64,000 bases of DNA from Streptomyces sp. R302 (GCF_012927245.1 NZ_JABBGE010000004.1:372001-436000), one strand, 5' to 3'; positions 1 to 9,001 are shown, counted from the first letter of the stretch. Made by a program: numbers and translations. The notes: generated from the sequence alone by a model not told the origin.

Positions 1-19
1 GGGCACCAGGCTTGGTCCC

Positions 20-1099
20 ATGTTCGTGGCATGGAGAGACCTGAGATTCGCCAGGGGACGGTTCGCCCTCATGGGCACGGTGATCGTGCTGATCACCCTG
101 CTCGTGGGGCTCCTTTCCGGGCTGACGGCCGGACTCGCGCGGGAGAACGTCTCCGCGATCACCGGCCTGCCCGCCGACCGCGTCGCCTTCGCCGCCCCGC
201 CCGCCGGGCAGTCGGTCTCCTTCACCAACTCGACGGTGACGGAGGAGCAGTGGACCGGGTGGGCGGAGCGGCCCGGCGTGACCGCGGCGGCACCGCTCGG
301 CATCCGCACCCTCAACGCGGTGGCGGGCGAGCGGACCGCCGCCGTCTCCGCCTTCGGCACGCGGCCCGGCGACGGGCTCGCGCCCGGCGCGGTGGCGCCC
401 GGCGAGGCCGTCCTCTCCGCGTCGGCCGCGAAGGAACTCGACGCACGCGTCGGCGACACGGTCCGGCTCGGCCCGCTGGAGGCCCGCGTCTCGGCGGTCG
501 CCGGGGACGCCTCGTACAGCCACACGCCCGTCGTGTGGACCGCCCTCGGCGACTGGCAGCGGCTCGGGCAGAGCGGCGGCGCGGCGGCGGGGGAGCGGGC
601 GACGGTGATCGTGCTGCGCGGCGACGGCGCCGACTGGGCGGGTGGTGACGCGGCGGCCGGCACGGAGGCGCGGACCGTCGAGGGCGCGCTCACCGCCATC
701 GGGTCGTACCAGGCGGAGAACGGCTCCCTGCAGCTCATGCGCGGTTTCCTCTTCGTGATCTCCGCGCTGGTCATAGGGGCGTTCTTCACGGTGTGGACGA
801 TCCAGCGCAGCGGCGACGTCGCCGTCCTGAAGGCGCTCGGCGCCTCCACCCCGTACCTGCTGCGCGACGCGCTCGGCCAGGCGGTGCTGATGCTGGTGGC
901 GGGCACGCTGCTCGGCACCGCCCTCGCCCTCGGCATCGGGGCGCTGGTCTCCGGCGGGGACGTCCCCTTCGTCCTCTCGCCGCTGACCGTCCTCGGGCCG
1001 GCCGGCGTGATCATCGTGCTCGGCGCGATCGGCTCCGCCCTGTCCATCCGGCGGATCACCGCCGTCGACCCCCTCACCGCGCTCGGGAGCGTCCGATGA
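20..1099 (+). CDS. FtsX-family ABC transporter permease
   Basis: Integral membrane subunit of a MacB/LolC-type ABC transporter, 359 aa. One N-terminal membrane helix (about residues 15-37) is followed by a roughly 190-residue extracytoplasmic domain. Three C-terminal helices (about 240-260, 285-310, 320-342) form the FtsX domain, which ends with the usual ITAVDPLTAL-like tail. The stop overlaps the start of the ATPase gene (ATGA), so the two are translationally coupled. The extracytoplasmic domain and the coupling suggest export or extracytoplasmic mechanotransmission rather than import; the substrate is unknown. The ATG lies only 19 bases from the window edge, so upstream operon partners cannot be judged. 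Confidence 0.85.
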   Translation: MFVAWRDLRFARGRFALMGTVIVLITLLVGLLSGLTAGLARENVSAITGLPADRVAFAAPPAGQSVSFTNSTVTEEQWTGWAERPGVTAAAPLGIRTLNAVAGERTAAVSAFGTRPGDGLAPGAVAPGEAVLSASAAKELDARVGDTVRLGPLEARVSAVAGDASYSHTPVVWTALGDWQRLGQSGGAAAGERATVIVLRGDGADWAGGDAAAGTEARTVEGALTAIGSYQAENGSLQLMRGFLFVISALVIGAFFTVWTIQRSGDVAVLKALGASTPYLLRDALGQAVLMLVAGTLLGTALALGIGALVSGGDVPFVLSPLTVLGPAGVIIVLGAIGSALSIRRITAVDPLTALGSVR

Positions 1100-1776
1100 G
1101 CCTCGTCCTCGATGCCGTGACCCTGACCTACCCCGACGGCGACGGGCGGCTCACCGCCCTCGACGAGGTCTCCCTCACCGTCCCGGCCGGGCGCCTCACC
1201 GCCGTCGTCGGCCCCTCCGGCTCCGGCAAGTCCAGCCTGCTCGCCGTCGCCGCGACCCTCGTCACGCCCGACCGGGGGCGGGTCGTCGTCGCGGGCACGG
1301 ACACGGCGGGCCTCGACGCGGCCGGGCGGGCGGAGCTCCGCCGCACCTCGATCGGGATCGTCTTCCAGCAGCCGAACCTGCTGCCCTCGCTGATGGCGGT
1401 CGAACAGCTCCAGGTCATGGCGCACCTGTCCGGACGTCCACCGGCCTCGGTACGCGCCCGGGCCATGGAGCTCCTCGACGCGGTCGGCCTCGCGGACCGC
1501 GCCGCGCGCCGCCCCCACCAGCTGTCCGGCGGTCAGCGCCAGCGGGTCAACATCGCGCGCGCCCTGATGAACGAGCCGTCGGTCCTGCTGGTCGACGAGC
1601 CCACGAGCGCGCTGGACCACGAGCGGGGCGCGGCGGTCGTGGCGCTGCTCGCGGATCTGACCCGGTCCCGTGGCACGGCGACGGTCCTCGTGACCCACGA
1701 CCGGACCCACCTGTCGGCCGCCGACGAGGTGACGACGGTCCAGGACGGCCGCCTGAGCCTCACGACCCGCGCGTGA
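1096..1776 (+). CDS. ABC transporter ATP-binding protein (MacB/LolD type)
   Basis: Cytoplasmic ATPase partner of the preceding permease, 226 aa, the usual size for a single-domain LolD/MacB-type subunit. Walker A reads GPSGSGKSS near residue 40, the Q-loop FQQPNLLPSL near 90, the signature LSGGQRQRVNIARAL near 140 and Walker B LLVDEPTSALD near 160, followed by the switch histidine in VTHD. The start is the ATG inside the ATGA overlap with the permease. A longer in-frame extension upstream merely shadows the permease gene. Transcription probably ends in the inverted-repeat region that follows. Confidence 0.88.
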   Translation: MSLVLDAVTLTYPDGDGRLTALDEVSLTVPAGRLTAVVGPSGSGKSSLLAVAATLVTPDRGRVVVAGTDTAGLDAAGRAELRRTSIGIVFQQPNLLPSLMAVEQLQVMAHLSGRPPASVRARAMELLDAVGLADRAARRPHQLSGGQRQRVNIARALMNEPSVLLVDEPTSALDHERGAAVVALLADLTRSRGTATVLVTHDRTHLSAADEVTTVQDGRLSLTTRA

Positions 1777-1785
1777 CGCCCCCGC

Positions 1786-1999
1786 CCGTGTGGGCATACG
1801 TCCCGCTAGGGCGGGACGGGTGGGCACACGGGACGGCGCGCCCAGCCGCGCCCAGGCTTTCCGCGCCTGAACCCGCACCCCTTGTGCGACGCCGTACCGG
1901 TGCGGGTTCAGGCGCAGGAGCGGAGGCACCCGCTAACGGTGCCGTTCCGTTGTGCCCACCCGTTCCGCCCTAGCGGAACGTATGCCCACAACGAAACGG
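1786..1999. repeat. Nested inverted-repeat element between convergent genes
   Basis: Two arms of about 50 bp face each other (1787-1837 and 1946-1993). Each contains its own hairpin: GTCCCGC-TAGG-GCGGGAC in the left arm and GTTCCGC-CCTA-GCGGAAC in the right arm. Where the arms differ, the changes fall in pairs that keep the local stem (C/G against T/A, and GTGTG/CACAC against GTTGTG/CACAAC). The unpaired GGCATAC and GGGTGGG segments are conserved. Between the arms lies a third perfect inverted repeat of 16 bp (1862-1877 with 1899-1914). It may serve as a bidirectional terminator, or be a dispersed palindromic element. Confidence 0.75.
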
Positions 2000-2030
2000 C
2001 GGCCCGGCCCCGCAACCGGCGCGGCGGGGG

Positions 2031-2837
2031 TTACGGCTGGCCGTTGCCTGTGGTGTTGGCGAGGGCCGCGGAGAGTTCGCGGGCCACCTGCTGGAGGATG
2101 GGGACGATCTTCTCCGTCGCCGCCTCGGTGACCCGGCCCGCCGGGCCCGAGATGGAGATCGCCGCCGCCGTGGGCGAGTCGGGGACGGAGACCGCGAGGC
2201 AGCGGACTCCTATCTCCTGCTCGTTGTCGTCGACGGCGTACCCCGTCTCCCGCACGTCGGCGAGCGCCGCGAGGAACCCGTCCGCCGTGGTGATGGTCTT
2301 GTCCGTCGCCGCCGGCATGCCGGTGCGGGCGAGCAGCGCCCGTACCTCCTCGTCCGGCGTGTGCGCGAGGAGCGCCTTGCCGACGCCCGTGGAGTGCGGC
2401 AGCACCCGCCGCCCGACCTCGGTGAACATCCGCATGGAGTGCTTGGACGGCACCTGCGCGACGTACACGATCTCGTCGCCGTCGAGGAGCGCCATGTTCG
2501 CCGTCTCGCCGGTCTCCTCGACGAGCCGTGCCAGGTAGGGCCGGGCCCAGGTGCCGAGGAGGCGGGAGGCGGACTCGCCGAGGCGGATGAGCCGGGGGCC
2601 GAGCGCGTACCGCCGGTTCGGCTGCTGGCGGACGTATCCGCAGGCGACGAGCGTGCGCATCAGGCGGTGGATGGTCGGCAGCGGCAGCCCGCTGCTGGCG
2701 GACAGCTCGCTGAGCCCGACCTCGCCCCCCGCGTCGGCCATCCGTTCCAGAAGGTCGAAGGCGCGCTCAAGGGACTGGACGCCCCCGCTTGCGGCGGGCT
2801 TGGCGGCGTCGGTGGTGCTGGCGCTGGACGTCGGCAC
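2031..2837 (-). CDS. allR: IclR-family regulator of allantoin genes (AllR-like)
   Basis: 268-aa IclR-type transcriptional regulator. An N-terminal winged helix (about residues 15-75, SLERAFDLLERMADAG through the recognition helix LPLPTIHRLMRTL) precedes the C-terminal effector-binding domain with the family pattern of PHSTGVGKALLAH and GIRCLAVSVPDS-like segments. The GTG start at 2837 is preceded by GAAAGGAC at good spacing; a TTG further upstream is less likely. It diverges from allantoinase and allantoicase, and AllR of S. coelicolor is known to repress that pathway. The function is therefore assigned from family plus position. Two palindromes in the shared upstream region are candidate binding sites. 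Confidence 0.85.
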   Translation of the reverse strand: MPTSSASTTDAAKPAASGGVQSLERAFDLLERMADAGGEVGLSELSASSGLPLPTIHRLMRTLVACGYVRQQPNRRYALGPRLIRLGESASRLLGTWARPYLARLVEETGETANMALLDGDEIVYVAQVPSKHSMRMFTEVGRRVLPHSTGVGKALLAHTPDEEVRALLARTGMPAATDKTITTADGFLAALADVRETGYAVDDNEQEIGVRCLAVSVPDSPTAAAISISGPAGRVTEAATEKIVPILQQVARELSAALANTTGNGQP

Positions 2838-3022
2838 GTCAACGGTCCTTTCGGGGCAGGCGGGCAAGGCAGCAGCCTACCGGGCCGCCGGGCCGGGCAC
2901 AGTGTGCGGGGCCCGGCGAACCGGCCGGTCAGCGGGGTGTTTGTCCGTTGTCGACGGCTGCTCGGCGCGGGTCTGGACCACCCCGCCTGTACGGAGCTAC
3001 CTTCTACTGTACGAAATATCGA

Positions 3023-3037
3023 TTCCACTTTGTGGAA
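3023..3037. promoter_or_regulatory. Palindromic operator candidate TTCCAC-N3-GTGGAA
   Basis: A perfect 6+6 bp palindrome with a 3-bp centre lies in the allR/allB divergent region. IclR-family regulators bind short palindromes of this kind, so this is a candidate AllR site. Binding is inferred, not shown. Confidence 0.55.
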
Positions 3038-3113
3038 AGATCCAAGCGGGTCCGGTCGGGTGCCGCCCGTGGGGGCCCGCTCTTGACGGCGTGCCGCCCC
3101 GGCCGCAGACTCC

Positions 3114-3130
3114 TTCAACAGTTCGTTGAA
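3114..3130. promoter_or_regulatory. Second palindrome TTCAAC-N5-GTTGAA upstream of allB
   Basis: A perfect 6+6 bp inverted repeat lies about 47 bases before the allantoinase start. It resembles the first palindrome in its TTC/GAA ends but has a wider centre. It could be a second site for the divergent IclR-type regulator, or could overlap the allB promoter. Confidence 0.45.
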
Positions 3131-3176
3131 TTTCTGCTTTCCCGGAACTGCGACCGGAAGCGGAACGGAAAGGGGC

Positions 3177-4514
3177 ATGGTGGACGTCAACCTGGTACTG
3201 CGCTCGACTCGGGTGATCACCCCGGAGGGCACACGGCCGGCGGCCATCGCCGTCTCGGACGGAACGATCGCGGCGGTCCTGCCGTACGACGCCGAGGTGC
3301 CCGCCGGAGCGGTCCTGGAGGACGTCGGCGACGACGTCGTCCTCCCCGGCCTCGTCGACTCGCACGTCCACGTGAACGACCCCGGCCGCACCGAGTGGGA
3401 AGGCTTCTGGACCGCCACCCGCGCGGCGGCCTCCGGCGGCATCACCACCATCGTCGACATGCCGCTCAACTCCCTCCCGCCGACCACCACGGTGGAGAAC
3501 CTGCGCGTCAAGCAGGACGTCGCCCGCGCCAAGGCGCACGTCGACGTCGGCTTCTGGGGCGGCGCCCTGCCGGACAACGTCAAGGACCTCCGCCCCCTGC
3601 ACGACGCCGGCGTCCACGGCTTCAAGTGCTTCCTGTCGCCCTCCGGCGTCGAGGAGTTCCCCGAGCTCGACCAGGAGCAGCTGGCCCGCTCCCTCGCCGA
3701 GATCGCCGGCTTCGACGGGCTGATGATCGTCCACGCCGAGGACCCCCACCACCTCGCCGCCGCCCCGCAGAAGTCCTCGTCCCAGTACGCCGACTTCCTC
3801 GCCTCCCGGCCCCGCGACGCCGAGAACACCGCGATCGCGAACCTCATCGACCAGGCCCGCCGGCTCGGCGCCCGCGTCCACGTCCTCCACCTCTCCTCCT
3901 CCGACGCGCTGCCGCTCATCGCCGCCGCCAAGGCCGAGGGCGTCAAGGTGAGCGTCGAGTCCTGCCCGCACTTCCTCACCCTCACCGCCGAGGAGATCCC
4001 GGACGGGGCCACCGAGTTCAAGTGCTGCCCGCCCATCCGCGAGGCCGTCAACCAGGACGCGCTGTGGCAGGGGCTCGCCGACGGCGTCATCGACTGCATC
4101 GTCTCCGACCACTCGCCGTCCACCGCCGACCTCAAGACGCCGGACTTCTCCTCCGCCTGGGGCGGCATCTCCTCCCTCCAGCTCGGCCTGCCCGCCATCT
4201 GGACCGAGGCCCGCCGCCGCGGCTTCGACCTCACCGACGTCGTCCGCTGGATGTCCGAGGGCCCCGCCCGCCTCGCCGGCCTCGACCGCAAGGGCGCCAT
4301 CGAGCCCGGGCGCGACGCCGACTTCGCCGTCCTCGACCCCGACGCCACCTTCACCGTCGACCCGGCCGAGCTCCAGCACCGCAACCGCATCACCGCCTAC
4401 GCCGGCAAGACCCTCCACGGCGTCGTCAGGTCCACCTGGCTCCACGGCCGCAAGATCAACGACGGCGGGACCCTGGCCGAGCCCTCCGGCCGCCTCCTCG
4501 AAAGGAACAACTGA
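3177..4514 (+). CDS. allB: Allantoinase
   Basis: Hydrolyses allantoin to allantoate in purine-nitrogen recovery; cytoplasmic amidohydrolase of 445 aa, normal length. Metal ligands are visible: H63 and H65 in [10 protein letters not shown], the lysine of [11 protein letters not shown] (bridging carbamylated Lys), the histidines of IVHAEDPHH and VLHLSSSDA, and the aspartate of IVSDHSPST. The ATG at 3177 has AACGGAAAGGGG upstream and fits the family N-terminus; a TTG 51 bases earlier is in frame but overlaps a probable operator. Allantoicase follows 3 bases downstream, so the two form an operon under the divergent AllR-like repressor. Confidence 0.95.
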   Translation: MVDVNLVLRSTRVITPEGTRPAAIAVSDGTIAAVLPYDAEVPAGAVLEDVGDDVVLPGLVDSHVHVNDPGRTEWEGFWTATRAAASGGITTIVDMPLNSLPPTTTVENLRVKQDVARAKAHVDVGFWGGALPDNVKDLRPLHDAGVHGFKCFLSPSGVEEFPELDQEQLARSLAEIAGFDGLMIVHAEDPHHLAAAPQKSSSQYADFLASRPRDAENTAIANLIDQARRLGARVHVLHLSSSDALPLIAAAKAEGVKVSVESCPHFLTLTAEEIPDGATEFKCCPPIREAVNQDALWQGLADGVIDCIVSDHSPSTADLKTPDFSSAWGGISSLQLGLPAIWTEARRRGFDLTDVVRWMSEGPARLAGLDRKGAIEPGRDADFAVLDPDATFTVDPAELQHRNRITAYAGKTLHGVVRSTWLHGRKINDGGTLAEPSGRLLERNN

Positions 4515-4517
4515 CCC

Positions 4518-5648
4518 GTGACCGGGCTGCATACATCTCCTCTGGCCTCCTTCACCGGCGACGCCAGCCCCTACGGCGGCGGTGACCCGTACGCCGACTA
4601 CCGCACGGCCGAGTTCCCCTTCACCCAGTACGCGGACCTCGCCGACCGCCGCCTCGGCGCCGGAGTCATCGCCGCCAACGACGAGTTCTTCGCCGAGCGC
4701 GAGAACCTCCTCAAGCCCGAGGCCGCCGAGTTCGACCCCGAGCACTTCGGCCACAAGGGCAAGATCATGGACGGCTGGGAGACCCGCCGCCGGCGCGGCG
4801 TCTCCGCCGCCGAACCGCACCCCACCGCCGAGGACCACGACTGGGCCCTCGTCCGGCTCGGCGCCCCCGGCGTCATCCGCGGCATCGTCGTCGACACCGC
4901 CCACTTCCGCGGCAACTACCCGCAGGCCGTCTCCGTCGAGGCCGCCTCCGTGCCCGGCTCGCCCTCGCCCGAGGACCTCCTCGCCGACGACGTGAAGTGG
5001 ACGACGCTCGTCCCGCGCACCGCCATCGGCGGCCACGCGGCCAACGGCTTCGCCGTCGACGTCGAACAGCGCTTCACCCACCTCCGCGTCAACCAGCACC
5101 CCGACGGCGGCATCGCCCGCCTCCGCGTGTACGGCGAGGTCGCCCCCGACCCGGCGTGGCTGAACGTCCTCGGCACCTTCGACCTGGCCGCGCTGGAGAA
5201 CGGCGGCCGGGTCGAGGACGCCTCCGACCGCTTCTACTCGCCGGCCACCAACACCATCCAGCCCGGCCGCTCCCGCAAGATGGACGACGGCTGGGAGACC
5301 CGCCGCCGCCGCGACAAGGGCAACGACTGGATCCGCTACTCCCTCGTCGCCGAGTCCGCGATCCGCGCCGTCGAGATCGACACCGCGTACCTCAAGGGCA
5401 ACAGCGCCGGCTGGGCCGCGCTCTCCGTCGCCGCGGAGGGTTCGGACGACTGGACCGAGATCCTGCCCCGGACCCGCCTCCAGCCCGACACCAACCACCG
5501 GTTCGTCCTCGACACCCCGGCGGTCGGCTCCCGCGTCCGCATCGACATCTACCCGGACGGCGGCATCTCCCGCCTCCGCCTCTTCGGCTCCCTGACCGAG
5601 GCGGGCGCCGCCCGCCTCACCGCCCGCCACCAGGAACTCGGCGGCTGA
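4518..5648 (+). CDS. alc: Allantoicase
   Basis: Converts allantoate to ureidoglycolate and urea. The 376-aa protein shows the family's two tandem repeats, each with a MDGWETRRRR-type signature (about residues 88 and 252) and an EIDTxxxxGN strand (about 120 and 288). Each repeat ends in a HPDGGIARLR / YPDGGISRLR segment. The GTG start sits 3 bases after the allantoinase stop with AAAGGAAC inside the end of allB as ribosome site. No ureidoglycolate-processing gene is seen nearby. A clear terminator follows about 90 bases after the stop. Confidence 0.95.
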   Translation: MTGLHTSPLASFTGDASPYGGGDPYADYRTAEFPFTQYADLADRRLGAGVIAANDEFFAERENLLKPEAAEFDPEHFGHKGKIMDGWETRRRRGVSAAEPHPTAEDHDWALVRLGAPGVIRGIVVDTAHFRGNYPQAVSVEAASVPGSPSPEDLLADDVKWTTLVPRTAIGGHAANGFAVDVEQRFTHLRVNQHPDGGIARLRVYGEVAPDPAWLNVLGTFDLAALENGGRVEDASDRFYSPATNTIQPGRSRKMDDGWETRRRRDKGNDWIRYSLVAESAIRAVEIDTAYLKGNSAGWAALSVAAEGSDDWTEILPRTRLQPDTNHRFVLDTPAVGSRVRIDIYPDGGISRLRLFGSLTEAGAARLTARHQELGG

Positions 5649-5735
5649 CACAGCCCGTACGACCCCGGGGCCGGCCGGCCGACACCGACCGGCCCCGGCG
5701 ACGACCGGGCGGGCACGACACCCCGCCCGGCCCGC

Positions 5736-5785
5736 GAGGGCGCACCGACCCGACAGCACCGGTGCGCCCTCCGCCCCCTTTTTTT
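5736..5785 (+). terminator. Rho-independent terminator of the allB-alc operon
   Basis: A perfect 11-bp stem (5736-5746 with 5761-5771) and a 14-base loop are followed within eight bases by seven T residues (5779-5785). This is a classical terminator, unusual in having a real T-tract in such GC-rich DNA. Confidence 0.85.
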
Positions 5786-5832
5786 GGGTTCGGTTCGCCT
5801 CCGGGGCGCTGCAGCCGGGGGAGCGTTCCGCG

Positions 5833-6579
5833 TCAGGCCGCGTGGCCGCCGTCCACCGAGAGTTCGGCGCCGGTGACGTAGCGGGTCTCCGGGCCCGCCA
5901 GGTAGGCGACGGCGGCGGCGATCTCGTCCGGGGTGCCGAAGCGGCCCAGGGCCGTCAGGGACGCCTGGCCCGCCGCGTACGGGCCGTCCGCCGGGTTGAG
6001 GTCCGTGTCGACCGGGCCCGGGTGGACGAGGTTCGCGGTGATGCCGCGGGGGCCCAGTTCCCGGGCCAGGGCGCGGTTCAGGCCCACCAGGGCCGACTTG
6101 CTGAGGGTGTACAGCGTGCCGCCGGGGCCCGCGACCCGCTGGGTCATGCAGGTGCCGATCGTGATGATGCGGCCGCCGTCCGGCAGGCGTTCCGCCGCCG
6201 CCTGGGAGGCGAGGAAGGTCGCGCGGACGTTCACCGCGAGCACCCGGTCCACGTCCGCGAGCGTCAGCTCGGCCAGCGGGCCGAGGACGCCGACGCCGAC
6301 GTTGTTGACCAGGACGTCGAGGCGGCCGAGGTCGTCCGCCGCCCGGTGCACCGCCCCCGCCGCGTCCCCCGCGTCCGCCGCGTCGGCCCGCAGCGGCAGG
6401 GCGCGGCGGCCGGTCGCCTCGATGCGGGCCGCGACCTCCTTCGCCGCCGCCTCGTCCCGTACGTAGGTGAAGGCCACGTCCGCCCCCTCCCGGGCGAGCC
6501 GGACCGCCGTCGCCGCGCCGATCCCACGGCTGCCGCCCGTCACCAGTGCCGCCGTCCCGGCCATCCTCGTCGTGGACAT
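5833..6579 (-). CDS. SDR-family NAD(P)-dependent oxidoreductase
   Basis: Classical short-chain dehydrogenase/reductase, 248 aa. The nucleotide-binding TGGSRGIGAA lies at about residues 14-23, NNVGVGV near 92, the catalytic YTLSK near 163, and the FabG-like C-terminus YVTGAELSVDGG. The residue aligned to the catalytic serine appears to be threonine (IITIGTCM), which could still serve. It is divergent from the DHFR-like gene across 180 bases containing the short palindrome CAACTGGTTG (6604-6613). The substrate cannot be read from sequence; this subgroup often acts on carbonyl compounds of unknown identity. Confidence 0.85.
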   Translation of the reverse strand: MSTTRMAGTAALVTGGSRGIGAATAVRLAREGADVAFTYVRDEAAAKEVAARIEATGRRALPLRADAADAGDAAGAVHRAADDLGRLDVLVNNVGVGVLGPLAELTLADVDRVLAVNVRATFLASQAAAERLPDGGRIITIGTCMTQRVAGPGGTLYTLSKSALVGLNRALARELGPRGITANLVHPGPVDTDLNPADGPYAAGQASLTALGRFGTPDEIAAAVAYLAGPETRYVTGAELSVDGGHAA

Positions 6580-6760
6580 CGCTTCCGCCTCCTTGATCCG
6601 TCACAACTGGTTGCGGATTCAAGGAAACCCGGGGCGGGGCGGCCGCGCTGGCGGGCATCGGACGCCGTCCTCGCCCGCGCGCGGGCCGATGAGTTTCGGA
6701 TGCGCGCCGGGTCGATACGGATGGGACACGACGTCCCCGCACTCCCGAAAGGCGACCGCC

Positions 6761-7372
6761 ATGGCCACTCTCAGCCTGACCCAGTTCCTCACCCTCGACG
6801 GCGTGTACCAGGCCCCCGGCGGCCCCGACGAGGACCGCAGCGGCGGCTTCGCGCACGGCGGCTGGTCCGTGCCCTTCGGCGACGAGACCTTCCTGCGCCA
6901 CGTCGAGGAGATCTTCGCCCGGCCCACCGCCTTCCTCCTCGGCCGCCGCACCTACGACATCTTCGCCGGGTACTGGCCGCGGCACGACGACCCCGCCGAC
7001 CCCGTCGCGAGCAAGCTCAACGCCCTGCCCAAGTACGTCGTCACCACCACCCTCGACTCCGCCGGCTGGAACGGCACGACCCTGCTGCGCGGGGACGCCG
7101 TCCAGGAGGTGACCGCGCTCAAGGAGCGCCTCGACGGCGAGATCCAGATGCACGGCAGCGGGGGCCTCGCCCGCACCCTCCTCGCCCACGACCTCATCGA
7201 CACCCTCCACCTGCACGTCTTCCCCGTGGTCCTCGGCACCGGCTTCCGGCTCTTCGCCGAAGGCGCCCGGCCGACCGCGTTCCGGCTCACCGAGTCGGCC
7301 GTCACCGGCACGGGCGTCGCCCTCCACACGTACGAGCGCGCCGGCCGTCCCACGTACGGCAGTTACGCCTGA
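6761..7372 (+). CDS. Dihydrofolate reductase-family protein (RibD C-terminal-like)
   Basis: 203-aa protein of the RibD C-terminal/DHFR-like fold, the group often annotated as YyaP/YwjB. It opens with TLSLTQFLTLDGVYQAPGG and has the LGRRTYDIFAGYWP segment typical of the family, then an NADPH-site-like GSGGLARTLL and the terminal strand region VLGTGFRLF. Such proteins are probable NADPH-dependent reductases of unknown substrate; it is not the housekeeping folate enzyme. The ATG has GAAAGGCGA upstream. It diverges from the SDR gene, hinting at common control. Confidence 0.8.
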   Translation: MATLSLTQFLTLDGVYQAPGGPDEDRSGGFAHGGWSVPFGDETFLRHVEEIFARPTAFLLGRRTYDIFAGYWPRHDDPADPVASKLNALPKYVVTTTLDSAGWNGTTLLRGDAVQEVTALKERLDGEIQMHGSGGLARTLLAHDLIDTLHLHVFPVVLGTGFRLFAEGARPTAFRLTESAVTGTGVALHTYERAGRPTYGSYA

Positions 7373-7488
7373 GGGAGGCGGGAGAAGAAAGGTGTAGCCA
7401 CCATGGGCCGGGCCCGGTACGGTGAGCCTCCCGCGTGCGAGCCGCCGACGTCTCCACCCCTTCTCACGAGTGGGAGACCCGGACCGAC

Positions 7489-8424
7489 ATGGCCGCTCCG
7501 TCCGCCCCGGCGCCCGCCGTCACCGCCCCCTTCGGTGCCCGCCGCGCCTGGCTCACCGACCTGCCGCTGCTGCTCGTCGCCGTCTTCTGGGGCGGCAGCT
7601 ACCTCGCGGCCAAGGGCATCACCACGAGCCACACCGTCGTCGCCGTCCTCGTGCTGCGCTTCGCGCTCGTCGTGCCCGTCCTCGTCGCCGCCGGGTGGAA
7701 GGGGCTGCGCCGGCTCACCGGCGCGCAGTGGCGGGGCGCCGGACTCCTCGGGCTGATCCTCGCCGGGATCTTCCTCCTGGAGACGTACGGCGTCGTCCAC
7801 ACCTCCGCCACCAACGCGGGCCTGATCATCAGCCTCACCATGATCTTCACCCCGCTCGCCGAGGCCGCCGTGACCCGGACGGCGCCCTCGCGGGGCTTCC
7901 TCGGTGCCGCCGCGCTCTCCGTCGCCGGCGTCGTGCTGCTCACCCAGGGCGCCGGGTTCACCGCGCCGTCCCTCGGCGACCTGCTGATCCTCCTGGCGGC
8001 CCTCGCCCGGACCGTGCACGTCCTCGCCATGGCCAGGACGACGGCCGTGCGGTCGGCGGACTCGCTCTCCCTGACCACCGTGCAGCTCGGCACCGCCGTG
8101 CTCGTCTTCGCCGCGCTCTCCGCCGCCGGAGGCGGTACGACCCCCTGGGCGGCGGCGCTGGACTTCGGGCCCCGCGAGTGGGCCGGCCTGGTCTTCCTCT
8201 CCGTCTTCTGCACGCTCTTCGCCTTCTTCGTGCAGATGTGGGCGGTCCGCCGCACCTCGGCGTCCCGGGTCAGCCTGCTGCTCGGCACCGAGCCGCTGTG
8301 GGCCGCCCTCGCCGGCATCGCCCTGGCCGGCGACCGGCCGGGCGCCCTCGGCCTGGCCGGCGCGGTCCTGGTGCTCGCGGGCACCGCCTGGGGGCGCCGG
8401 AGCGCCGTCCCCGCCGCCCAGTAG
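7489..8424 (+). CDS. EamA/DMT-superfamily transporter
   Basis: Ten-helix drug/metabolite transporter of 311 aa made of two EamA halves. The first starts at LLLVAVFWGGSYLAAKGIT (about residue 25) and the second at ARTVHVLAMARTTAVRS and beyond. It probably exports a small metabolite through the cytoplasmic membrane. The ATG at 7489 gives the family's normal N-terminus; an in-frame GTG 54 bases upstream would add 18 unlikely residues. It is followed 9 bases later by a small membrane protein gene. Confidence 0.85.
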   Translation: MAAPSAPAPAVTAPFGARRAWLTDLPLLLVAVFWGGSYLAAKGITTSHTVVAVLVLRFALVVPVLVAAGWKGLRRLTGAQWRGAGLLGLILAGIFLLETYGVVHTSATNAGLIISLTMIFTPLAEAAVTRTAPSRGFLGAAALSVAGVVLLTQGAGFTAPSLGDLLILLAALARTVHVLAMARTTAVRSADSLSLTTVQLGTAVLVFAALSAAGGGTTPWAAALDFGPREWAGLVFLSVFCTLFAFFVQMWAVRRTSASRVSLLLGTEPLWAALAGIALAGDRPGALGLAGAVLVLAGTAWGRRSAVPAAQ

Positions 8425-8433
8425 GTTGTGATC

Positions 8434-8775
8434 ATGTCAACCTCCGGCACCGGTGCCCGCCCCGAGTCCCCGCTCCTCGTCCGCGCCCGCCGCTCCCAGG
8501 GCCGCGGTCTGCTCATGCTCGCCGTGGCCGGGCTGCTCTGGGGCTGGTTCGCCGTCCTGCTCGTCACGCCGTACGGCGACGACGGCGAGTGCCCCGCCCC
8601 GGTCGCCAGCGAGTACGTGCACGACGACGAGTGCGTCGAGAGCCGCGACTGGCCCTTCATGACCCTGCTCCTGGGCGGCTCCGTGCCCTTCGCCGCCCTC
8701 GGCGCCGCCGTCTACGCTGGCGCGAGCGCCGAGCGTCGCGTCGCCGAGCACCTGGACGCCGCGCCCCGCGGCTGA
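8434..8775 (+). CDS. Small membrane protein with two helices
   Basis: 113-aa protein, not matched to a named family. Two hydrophobic helices (about residues 27-45 and 72-93) flank an acidic, cysteine-containing loop (DDGECPAPV...DDECVESR). The two cysteines could form a disulfide on the outer face if the loop is extracytoplasmic. It directly follows the DMT transporter and may be cotranscribed. A GTG six bases upstream is an alternative start. Its stop faces the next small membrane protein gene, one base apart, tail to tail. Confidence 0.65.
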   Translation: MSTSGTGARPESPLLVRARRSQGRGLLMLAVAGLLWGWFAVLLVTPYGDDGECPAPVASEYVHDDECVESRDWPFMTLLLGGSVPFAALGAAVYAGASAERRVAEHLDAAPRG

Positions 8776-8776
8776 A

Positions 8777-9001
8777 TCAGCCCTTCCGCTCCACCCGGTC
8801 CGAGACGACCATCACGACCAGGCCGAGCGCGGCGATCACCAGGTTGGTGAAGACCTCCCGGCCCTCCAGGAACCACACGTTCTCGGTGAGGAAGCGGGTC
8901 GCGCCCATCAACGAGAACCAGCCGTCCGTCAGCTCGCGCACCACCCCGCAGACCCCGAACACCGTGAGCAGGAAACCGGCCACCTCAAGGAATCGCTTCA
9001 T
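8777..9001 (-). CDS. Small membrane protein
   Basis: 74-aa protein with two hydrophobic segments: FLEVAGFLLTVFGVCGVV near the start and LVIAALGLVVMVVSDRV near the end, with a short polar hairpin between. No enzymatic motif is seen. Codon use (third positions nearly all G/C) supports it as a real gene. It is transcribed away from the two-component system and converges on the preceding small membrane gene. Confidence 0.6.
   Translation of the reverse strand: MKRFLEVAGFLLTVFGVCGVVRELTDGWFSLMGATRFLTENVWFLEGREVFTNLVIAALGLVVMVVSDRVERKG

Noticed and set aside
1773..1973. Possible 66-codon gene after the ABC ATPase
   Set aside because: It runs through the palindromic repeat element and has no ribosome site or family resemblance.
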